Shown here piece after piece: positions 1-6,800 of a stretch of DNA of 10,252 nt (position 1 is its first letter; each line of letters opens with the position of its first letter). The translations under genes and the position numbers were made by a program. The notes beneath the pieces were generated by a model, which worked only from the letters and a program-made list of their open reading frames with translations, was not told the DNA's origin and made no database searches. Source of the stretch: Anaerolineales bacterium (GTDB taxonomy: Bacteria; Chloroflexota; Anaerolineae; Anaerolineales; Villigracilaceae); contig JAICQC010000141.1 of assembly GCA_025938055.1 (NCBI GenBank), positions 1 to 10,252 on the forward strand. Reading direction: 5' to 3'.

Positions 1-809
1 GCGAAAAAAGCCAGCAGGATTCGCCCGGGAGTCATGGGCGAGGGAGCCGTCCATCCGCGCAGATAATCAGGCAATGCCGAAAGCCAGGCACTTAATCCAT
101 TGGGCGAGAGGAAGAACAATGTCCCGCCCAGCAACAGGGTGATAACAAGCGATACGAGAGCGGGGCGGATTTCGAAATTTGACTTCTGGAGACTGGAAAG
201 CAGAGACTGGGGAGTAGAGGCTGGGGGTGAGTCTGTTGTTTCATTTGGGGCTGGTTTTGTTTCGATGCCCTGAAAGAAAAGCCAGGTCAGCCCAAGCGTC
301 AGCAAGCCAGCCCAGAGGGACGGACCTGAGAGAAGAGCAAGACCCGCAAAGACTCCGGCAGGGATAGCGCGCCCGTGTCTCCACATCGCCCAGGCGAAGA
401 GCAGAAATGCGACCGCCAGCATCGTCCCATTTGCCTGGCGTGAAAGCGCAACGAGCCCCGGATCGATGGCGAAGAGAAAGGCAAGGATGAGCGCGGGACG
501 CGGCCTGATCTTTTCCCGGAAAAAATAGGGGACAAAGACAAGCGCGCTGCCTACAACCGCCGGGATCAAGCGCGCCATAAAGTTCGTGGTGTTAATGACT
601 GTGAATAAAATACTGGTAAGGAGAATATATCCGGGCTGAGAGCCCAGCAAGGGAGATTTTCCCTGTGCGATGTGCAGGGCTTGCAAAGCAAGAGTCGCTT
701 CAGAGTCGTTCAGGGGTGAAGCACCCAGTTGAATCAAACGGAAACCCAGGGCTATAAGAAAGGCTAGCCAGTACAGCCAGCCTTCGTTTTTGAATGGGGA
801 GGAATTCAT
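1..809 (-). CDS. GT39-like membrane glycosyltransferase, N-terminal part (runs off left edge)
   Basis: The reading frame is open from an ATG at 809 to the left edge, giving 269 residues without a stop; the C-terminus is outside the window. The protein begins with a short polar stretch, a membrane segment (about residues 11-29), then a loop with PLNDSEA (32-38). In GT39/PMT-type GT-C enzymes the first outer loop carries an acidic catalytic pair, so D35 and E37 are the candidates. The following pattern is also typical of GT39: FMARLIPAVVGSALVF (78-93), FAIDPGLVALSRQ (113-125), then alternating hydrophobic segments. Residues 181-214 form a polar, Pro/Ser/Thr-rich linker before the next membrane segment, and a 7-nt-period repeat encodes its core. 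Possible Shine-Dalgarno GAGGG lies 11 nt before the ATG, a rather long spacing. It could belong to a related GT-C subfamily; donor and acceptor are unknown. Confidence 0.75.
   Translation of the reverse strand, partial: MNSSPFKNEGWLYWLAFLIALGFRLIQLGASPLNDSEATLALQALHIAQGKSPLLGSQPGYILLTSILFTVINTTNFMARLIPAVVGSALVFVPYFFREKIRPRPALILAFLFAIDPGLVALSRQANGTMLAVAFLLFAWAMWRHGRAIPAGVFAGLALLSGPSLWAGLLTLGLTWLFFQGIETKPAPNETTDSPPASTPQSLLSSLQKSNFEIRPALVSLVITLLLGGTLFFLSPNGLSAWLSALPDYLRGWTAPSPMTPGRILLAFF
186..227. repeat. Degenerate 7-nt tandem repeat inside the GT39-like gene
   Basis: Six successive heptamers on the plus strand: CTGGAGA, CTGGAAA, GCAGAGA, CTGGGGA, GTAGAGG, CTGGGGG. The copies differ at one to four positions but keep a strict 7-nt register. 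The 42 nt correspond to 14 whole codons (residues 195-208) in a polar linker between two membrane segments. Confidence 0.6.
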
Positions 810-836
810 AAAAGTATTTTACCCTCGATTATTAGA

Positions 837-888
837 GCCACAGAGTGGCATTCGCGCTGAGCGGAGCGCCATGCTCTTCGGCACGAAG
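837..888. repeat. Three consecutive short hairpins in the intergenic region
   Basis: Three perfect inverted repeats stand in a row. GCCAC/GTGGC is at 837-841 and 845-849 with a 3-nt loop. GCGCT/AGCGC is at 854-858 and 865-869 with a 6-nt loop. CTTCG/CGAAG is at 876-880 and 884-888 with a 3-nt loop. They would form in RNA from either strand. The third arm CGAAG occurs again a few bases later (890-894), so an alternative pairing is possible. Confidence 0.5.
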
Positions 889-922
889 TCGAAGCACGGG
901 ACTAAGTATTCTCCTCATAAAC

Positions 923-1024
923 GGGAGATTGCTTCGTCGCTTTGGTCTCGACACCTGCACGGTGCCAGTGTACGGTCAAGAAGAACACTTGATCTACTCG
1001 ACCAGCAGCTCCTCGCAACGACAT
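923..1024. repeat. Probable dispersed repeat, split into two ends around a 67-bp centre
   Basis: The left end GGGAGATTGCTTCGTCGC (923-940) and right end GCTCCTCGCAACGACAT (1008-1024) resemble the two halves of a short interspersed sequence that I recognise from several bacterial genomes, where the halves normally adjoin (GAGATTGCTTCGTCGC followed by a CTCCTCGCAATGACA-like end). Here 67 bp separate them. The centre contains the near-palindrome at 952-970 and a TCAAG/CTTGA inverted repeat (976-980, 988-992). Recognition is from memory; family membership needs a genome-wide search. Confidence 0.45.
952..970. repeat. Imperfect 19-nt palindrome, related to the hairpin at 8111-8131
   Basis: CACCTGCAC, one G, then GTGCCAGTG: seven of nine positions pair across the centre. 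With its flanks it matches 8104-8132 in the fusion gene (ACACCTGCAC, then GGTGC.AGTGT) at 20 of 21 aligned positions, if an 8-nt insertion in the other copy is allowed. Both look like variants of an ideal CACTTGCAC-G-GTGCAAGTG palindrome. Confidence 0.45.
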
Positions 1025-1031
1025 GAAATGA

Positions 1032-3422
1032 TTACGGCACCTCATAAATCGTCACACTGCCCTGTTGAAAGACGGGTTTCAGGAAACGGTTAAGCTTTTC
1101 TTCATTCACGCGGTACGTGGTACGTTCCAGGTTGCCAACATAAACATAACGGATGTTATAACGATTGATGATCTCCTGTGTGATCGTCCAATCATTGACT
1201 GTATATAGAGTTTCGATATCCTGCTGTCGCGAGCCCTGCAAAGCATTGTCGCGCCATTGTCCTTCATGGTTCCCCCAGCCCAGGACAGTTGGCAGACCCG
1301 TATAGATCGAGATGCGCGCATAACTGGAATAAGCACCGCCGACAGCCTCCGCCACGATACCATCCGGCGCGGCGCGCAGCCACTGGATGGCTGCAGCTTC
1401 ATCGGGGTTTTCGCGCTGGACGCGGTCGAAGTCATTCAGGCTGTACCCGGCTGGCGGGTTGAAGTTATTGGTCTTATTCAAAACGCTTAATACGGGATAC
1501 GTGAGTCCAACAATCAGGACCAGGGTGAACAGCACGCTAAAAGCCAGATTGGCGGCACCGCGCAAGTTCCGAAAGAGCACAACGATGCCATAAGCAGCCG
1601 CGAGGCTCAAGACGATCCATGCCTGGTAATAAAATTTGAACGTTGTATTGATGCGGTATCCGAAGTTGTCGCGCAGGTATAAAAAGTCCGGTCCGACGAT
1701 GAGCAGCGCGCCAAGCGCCATCATCAGCAGAACAAACGAGGATGGATGAGTCTCGGACCTGAGCAGGAATGCCAGCGCCGGGATGAACAATGCCAGCAGG
1801 GTAAGCAAACCAACAATGTACGTAAGCCGGCGCGCCATGCTATCGGCAATGAACGCGCCGATGTCCCGTCCCTGCTCCGCCAAAATCCCATTGACAAGGT
1901 CAGGCTGCAATCTCAATCCCATGAACCCGATCACGAACATGGCGATGATTAGCACGAGCAAAACTCCGAGCGCAGTCAACAAGCTCGTACGCCAGTCCGC
2001 GGGAGTCCTGTTCCGCCACAGATAAATCAGGTAAGCAAAGAGTGGGATGAGCAGTGTACCCCACATGACCCAGAGCTGTGCGCCGCGCGAGGGATACATG
2101 AAGTTCGGTAGAATGCCGCCGAGTTGGGAATCAAAACCGACATAAAACGGAAGATACATCAGGAAGGCAGACAGTGCGACCGGCACTCCCAGCAGAAGGA
2201 TATCCTCGATCCGTTCCCAGCCCCAGCCTTCTTCCCGGACCCGCGCCAGCGCGTAGCTGAAAACGATCAGCGCCCCGGCGATCAGGATGTCCCAGGTGTT
2301 GAGGAAAGCCAGTCCGCCCAGCACGAGAGCAATGATAAGGAAGCCAGCTTTGTTAATCCGCAGCTCGCCAAAGAAGAGGTTTGTCCTGCCGCGCCATCCA
2401 CCGAAGTAGAGATGTAGCGCCACTGCGATCGCCAGCAGGTTGAACGGCATCGCGAGTACGTGGGGATGCAGGTCGCCCAGCAGATAAGAGAAGAACGGGA
2501 ATTCGTCGATCACCTCGCGGAAGGTGCCATTCAGGTCATAATCCTGGATCACGCGCGAGGCGCGCCACCACCACCAGAAGCGATCCGGCACCCATGCAAG
2601 AGTATTTGTGGGCGCATCTCGCAGTTCAGGGATATCCAGCCACGTCCAGAAATTGTTGCCCTCTTTCCACAGAAAGCCGCGCACATGCAGGACTTCGAGA
2701 AAACCTTCGGCATTGGAAACGATGAGGAGGAAGAGTGGACCCAGGAGTGGAAAGAAGAAAGAAGAGCGTGGGTGTGACGTTTGACCTTCGACCTGCAACC
2801 TTTGCCCCATTGCCAGCAGGTTATACAAAATCCCATACGCCCCGAGTGCACTCAAGCCGAAGATCAATGAGAGCATCAGGTTGAACGCCAGAGTTCCCGG
2901 GACGCCAGTGAACATCGCCAGCATGGATGCCATCACATAGCCGAAGTAGTAGTAGGAAATCGAATAGCCCGAGAGCCACAAGTCGCGCGGTGGGAAGGTT
3001 GGTGAGTTCAAGATGCCGTTGATGAACATCAACTCCATTGGCTTTTCGGTGCCAACGATCTCAGGGTTCGAGGCGCGCACGAACGCCATAAACCCAAATG
3101 CAAGCAGGAACAGAGCTTCGGTCGTGAGGATCAGCCGCCAATTCTCGCGGAACCAGTCTCGCATTTCTGACCTGCACTTGAGAAACGCCCAGGCGCTTAA
3201 TCCACCCAGGACGACAAGCCCCAGCAGCAAACCACCCAGATCGTTCTGCGCGATGCGAAACGAGGCGAACAACCAGAAGATGTATCCCCAGATCAGCAAT
3301 CCCAACGCGCGCGCAATCGTATAGCCCCGGTCAGCCAGCGCCGGGAAGAGATAAAAAGCCAGCGGGAAGGTGAGCCAGCCAAGGAGCATAATGAGGATGT
3401 ACCAGGAGAGGAAAGCTATCAT
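1032..3422 (-). CDS. DUF2298 (Chlor_Arch_YYY) polytopic membrane protein
   Basis: This 796-residue, strongly hydrophobic protein has the family's single-domain architecture and usual length (about 700-900). Signatures in order: DRGYTIARALGL (31-42), YYYFGY (157-162), a tryptophan cluster then SRV (283-291), DEFPFFSYLLGDLHPH (306-321), NTTFKFYYQAW (592-602), and a C-terminal non-membrane region with AEA (691-693) and YTGLPTVLGWGNH (707-719). The charged motifs are flanked by membrane segments, and the acidic and histidine residues (E307, D317, H319, H321) are candidates for an active site. Function is not established for the family; its layout resembles GT-C glycosyltransferases. The same motifs recur in the C-terminal half of the fusion protein encoded upstream. 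The ATG is 6 nt after the DUF952 stop without a clear Shine-Dalgarno sequence, suggesting translational coupling. Residues 207-220 are a polar insert partly encoded by a 7-nt repeat. It has only one cysteine (C83). Confidence 0.9.
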   Translation of the reverse strand: MIAFLSWYILIMLLGWLTFPLAFYLFPALADRGYTIARALGLLIWGYIFWLFASFRIAQNDLGGLLLGLVVLGGLSAWAFLKCRSEMRDWFRENWRLILTTEALFLLAFGFMAFVRASNPEIVGTEKPMELMFINGILNSPTFPPRDLWLSGYSISYYYFGYVMASMLAMFTGVPGTLAFNLMLSLIFGLSALGAYGILYNLLAMGQRLQVEGQTSHPRSSFFFPLLGPLFLLIVSNAEGFLEVLHVRGFLWKEGNNFWTWLDIPELRDAPTNTLAWVPDRFWWWWRASRVIQDYDLNGTFREVIDEFPFFSYLLGDLHPHVLAMPFNLLAIAVALHLYFGGWRGRTNLFFGELRINKAGFLIIALVLGGLAFLNTWDILIAGALIVFSYALARVREEGWGWERIEDILLLGVPVALSAFLMYLPFYVGFDSQLGGILPNFMYPSRGAQLWVMWGTLLIPLFAYLIYLWRNRTPADWRTSLLTALGVLLVLIIAMFVIGFMGLRLQPDLVNGILAEQGRDIGAFIADSMARRLTYIVGLLTLLALFIPALAFLLRSETHPSSFVLLMMALGALLIVGPDFLYLRDNFGYRINTTFKFYYQAWIVLSLAAAYGIVVLFRNLRGAANLAFSVLFTLVLIVGLTYPVLSVLNKTNNFNPPAGYSLNDFDRVQRENPDEAAAIQWLRAAPDGIVAEAVGGAYSSYARISIYTGLPTVLGWGNHEGQWRDNALQGSRQQDIETLYTVNDWTITQEIINRYNIRYVYVGNLERTTYRVNEEKLNRFLKPVFQQGSVTIYEVP
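2775..2802. repeat. Degenerate 7-nt tandem repeat inside the DUF2298 gene
   Basis: Four heptamers on the plus strand: TGACGTT, TGACCTT, CGACCTG, CAACCTT, with core nRACCTT. They encode residues 207-216, a polar loop directly after the conserved NLLAMG segment. The fusion protein has its own unrelated-looking polar insert at the equivalent place, after NLLAVG (1073-1078), so this loop tolerates length change. Confidence 0.6.
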
Positions 3423-3428
3423 GCAGAG

Positions 3429-3785
3429 TTAATCGAGTTCAGGAAGAGTATATGTGCCATCTGAGCTGGCTTCGAGGTCGTATACTTTCACGACCGCCTG
3501 CAGATTGATCGGACCATAGATATGAGGGAACAAATCCCCAACAGGAACGCCTGGGGGAGGCGCGCCGGATGGCGGTTCCCAGCGTACTTCCGAGGAAAGG
3601 AGCGCCGGATCGATCATGAGCAGGAGCAGGTCAGACTGACCCTTATAAAAATTCTCGGCAACAGGCAGAACCTGTATGCTGGTCGAACAATGGATAAAGC
3701 CTTCGCTCTCAAGACTTTCCGCGCGATAGTCACCCTGCTGACGAGCTTCGTGCCATGCCTTGCGCGTCGTAATATGGTAGATCAT
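3429..3785 (-). CDS. DUF952 family protein
   Basis: A 118-residue soluble protein without membrane segment or signal peptide. It shows the DUF952 hallmarks: MIYHIT at the N-terminus, EGFIHCS (28-34), FYKGQSDLLLLMID (46-59), and FPHIYGPI (86-93), with the usual length of about 110-120 residues. I chose the ATG at 3785 over one at 3812 because the family starts at the YHI strand and because AGGAGAGAGG lies 5 nt upstream, a good Shine-Dalgarno sequence. DUF952 is not biochemically characterised as far as I know. It has been grouped with ADP-ribosyltransferase-like folds, in which a histidine of the first strand (here H4) would bind NAD, but I state that from memory and with caution. It sits between the two DUF2298 genes, 53 nt after one stop and 6 nt before the next start, so it is probably cotranscribed. 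Nothing links it directly to glycosylation. Confidence 0.88.
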   Translation of the reverse strand: MIYHITTRKAWHEARQQGDYRAESLESEGFIHCSTSIQVLPVAENFYKGQSDLLLLMIDPALLSSEVRWEPPSGAPPPGVPVGDLFPHIYGPINLQAVVKVYDLEASSDGTYTLPELD

Positions 3786-3790
3786 TCGTT

Positions 3791-3800
3791 CCTCTCTCCT
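3791..3800 (-). promoter_or_regulatory. Shine-Dalgarno sequence of the DUF952 gene
   Basis: The minus strand reads AGGAGAGAGG followed by AACGA and ATG. This is the clearest ribosome binding site in the window, and it decides the start at 3785. The alternative ATG at 3812 has no comparable sequence and would add nine non-family residues. Confidence 0.75.
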
Positions 3801-3814
3801 CACCCAATCCATGT

Positions 3815-3836
3815 CTGTTCCCGCCGCGGGGAACAG
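3815..3836. repeat. Perfect 8-bp stem-loop between the fusion gene and the DUF952 gene
   Basis: CTGTTCCC (3815-3822) and GGGAACAG (3829-3836) pair perfectly around a 6-nt GC-rich loop. In the transcript it begins 2 nt after the TAA of the fusion gene and ends 29 nt before the DUF952 start, ahead of the Shine-Dalgarno sequence. There is no U-run after it, so it looks more like an intercistronic stability or attenuation element than an intrinsic terminator. Confidence 0.6.
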
Positions 3837-3838
3837 TC

Positions 3839-6800
3839 TTAATGAATCACCTCATAGATTGCCGTCTTCCCATCCCGATATACCTCCTGCCAGTACTCCC
3901 CCTCGAACTGTTCGAACTTGGCAATACCTTCAGGCGGATACGCGGCGTGTTCGAGCTGACCGACGATAATGTAGCGTACATCATATTTATCGAGAACCTC
4001 ATTTGTATATTCGATATCGACGGCACTGTAGAAATTATTGACCTCCGCCACACGCGCTTCGACCCAGGTAGAGGTGAAGAGACGCTGCTGGCGTTGGTGC
4101 CAGTTCCAGCCCACGACTCCCGGCAAACCGGTGTAGATCGTGAAGCGGGTACACCAGCGATACTCGGAACAATTCGCCTCGACAATGACCGGTGATCCCT
4201 GTACATTATCCTGCATCCAGCGGATGGCGCGGTAATCCTCGCTCAAGTCCAGGCGTTGACCGAAATCGTCGTAGTGCGCATAATTCATGAAGGTCATTGA
4301 GTCCAGGGTACGCGGCGCCTCCACGATCCAGCGGTCGCGGATTTTGCCGATCACGCCGGTCACCGTAAACAATGCCGCGCCCGCGATCAGGAAGATCATG
4401 GCGGTCTGCCAGAAGACGCGCCATCCCGGCAGCCAGCGGAAAAATGCCGGGAGCGTCCATGCCAGCGCCGCCCCCGCGCTGATCGCCAGCAAAATCCAGG
4501 ACTGCATATAAAACTTGAAGATCGTGTTCTGTCTTCCAATATCACCGCTCACCACCACCACTTCCACAACAATGGTGATCAACAGGGCAGTGCCGATCAT
4601 GAACAGGGAAAATCGTTTTGCGTCCGTCAGATCTGGGCGTAGCAGCAAAATGCCTGCCCACATGGCAACTGGCAATGCGACCCAGCCGATGCTTACTTTG
4701 AGGTATGCCAGCAGGAGCAGTATCAGGACGAACACCACCAGGGCGCCTTCGATCAACAACGCGAAGGGTTTCAGTTTTCGCAGCGCCGAGACCGGCGTGG
4801 ATGCCATCCATTCATGAGTCTCCCAGACCATCCAGGAAACGATGATGAACAGGAAGACCAGCCAGTGCGTGAGGTATGACCAGATCGGTGTCTTTGGTCC
4901 CGTCCATGGGTCGAGGGCGCTGTATGCCTGGCTGTACCAGGCACGGTAGGGCTCATAAAGAACGTTCGAAAGCAGGTACAGGGCGATCACCGCGCCCGCG
5001 GTCCATGCGATCCGGCGCAGGAGGGAAGTCCCCTCCGTGTAGCGAAAGACTGCATATCCAATGGCAATCATGCCGATGAGCAGATAGGTGTACGTGTCAG
5101 ATAGGTTGGCGGGATAGAACACGCCGATGATTAGTCCACCGACTGCGATTCCCAGCGCAGCCGCTAGCGGGCTTCGCCACTTGGCGCGACCCAACACAAC
5201 GGCAAGCGCCCAACTCACGGCAAGCAGTGCCAGCGGGATAGCGATCATGTGCGCATGCAGGTCGCTGTAGATAAACGTGAACAATGGGAACTCGGTGATC
5301 TCGTTGCCGCCCAGTGGAGGCAGGACGCGGCTCGGGTTCCAGTACCAGTCTCCGGGTCCCAGCGGAAGCGGGATCCCCCGCAGAGTCATCATGAATCCCT
5401 GAAGTGCCCAGCCCCAGCGTTGGAGAATCGAAATCGTCGGGTCCCAGCTGAACGCCCCCTGCGCGCCAAGCTCCTGCAGCTTGTGATAGACAAGCTGGAT
5501 GGTGCCGAGATTGCCAAGCAAGATCGTGAGGACCGCGGCAGCTATTCCTCCGATAAACGGTAATCCATCTATATTATTACTGTGCTCTGCATCCTCCTGC
5601 CAATCGCGGGCACCGACAGCAAGCAGATTCCATCCGAGCGAGAACGCACAAACCCCAACGATCGCAAACAGTGTCGGCAGGATAAAGTTATAAGCAATGG
5701 ATGGGACGATGCCAAGCAGTTTCACAGGCGTGGCAACCAGCACAAAGCCATAGTAGTAATAATTGATATAGCCGCCCGCGAACCAGGGATCATACGGCGG
5801 GAAGACCGTGCTCTTGATGACCGCGTTGAAATAGGAAAAATCCATCGGGCGCTCGCCGCCCTTGGCCGGATGCCACAGATCAGGATTTCCGATGCGGATG
5901 ATCAGGTCCAGCACGAAGAAGGCCAGGAAGAGCGCTTCGACCGTCAGGAAATACCTGCGACGATTGCGCCATTCTTCGCGCAGTTCAGCGCGTTGGTAAT
6001 AGGCAAGCAACCCACCAATGAGCAGCAGCAAACCAAATAGGATTGCAATCGTGAGACGCGTATTTGGAATGCCGACCGATCCGCCCAGCCAGGCGAGATA
6101 GCCGAATAGCACCAGCCCCAGCGCGCGGCTGAGGGGGTATCCCTTATCGGGAAGCCCGGGCATTGCCAGCCGCGTCAAGGGGTAAACAGCCAGACCCAGG
6201 ATAAAGATGAAAACATACCAGATGACCAACCCCAAAACAGGATAGCGATTCTGGACCCAGTTGTAATCAAACAGGTCAGACCATGTGCCGCCGGCGCGTT
6301 GTTGCGTGAGCCTCCCTGCGGGCAAAAGCAGCGTGGAAAAATCGTCGAACTGGCGCGGGGTCAGCCTGACCACCTGTGAGAGATCAACTGTACTGAGGAT
6401 CTGTTGCACCTTGGTAAGATCGAAATCCTCGTTCTTCTGGAAGATCATTACCTTGGGGTGATCGTAAAAAGTGAAAGCCTCTTCTGAAGCCTGATCGTTG
6501 ATGACAATCGGTCCAAGCGTCGGATAGGTTTCGAACACGGCGACCAGGTCGTACCCAAGCCGACCCTCGAACTGCCCCGGCTGACCGACACGGTAACACC
6601 AGATGATCTCCTTGTCTGCCGGGCAGCCGATCAGTTCTCGGTAATACAGAGTGGTGAGCGGGTAACGCTCCGGCAGGCGCGTGATCTGTCCATATTGGTG
6701 GTTGGTGGGGATGAGGATGTAATCTGTGTCGTTGAGGATCGTGACAAAACGGTTGAGTTTGTCAGGATTATCGTCCCAGTAGACCTGCAAGTTCAAGTCG

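Larger units (their letters stand above)
810..1031. other. 222-bp intergenic region with hairpins and repeat remnants
   Basis: This is the longest gap between genes in the window, and no convincing coding frame crosses it. On the transcript it follows the DUF2298 stop and precedes the GT39-like start. It holds a split dispersed-repeat sequence near the DUF2298 end (923-1024), three short hairpins closer to the GT39-like start (837-888) and an AT-richer leader (about 810-836). A promoter for the downstream gene may lie here: TAAAAT is present on the minus strand near 815-820, but I see no matching -35 box. No hairpin is followed by a U-run, so I do not call an intrinsic terminator. Confidence 0.6.

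Noticed and set aside
790..1093. Overlapping small plus-strand frames in the intergenic region (790-1026 and 845-1093)
   Set aside because: They cross the hairpins and repeat ends and run into the neighbouring genes on the other strand, with no recognisable domain or ribosome binding site.
3429..3812. DUF952 start at the ATG at 3812
   Set aside because: It would add MDWVRREER, which does not fit the family, and it places the strong Shine-Dalgarno sequence inside the gene.
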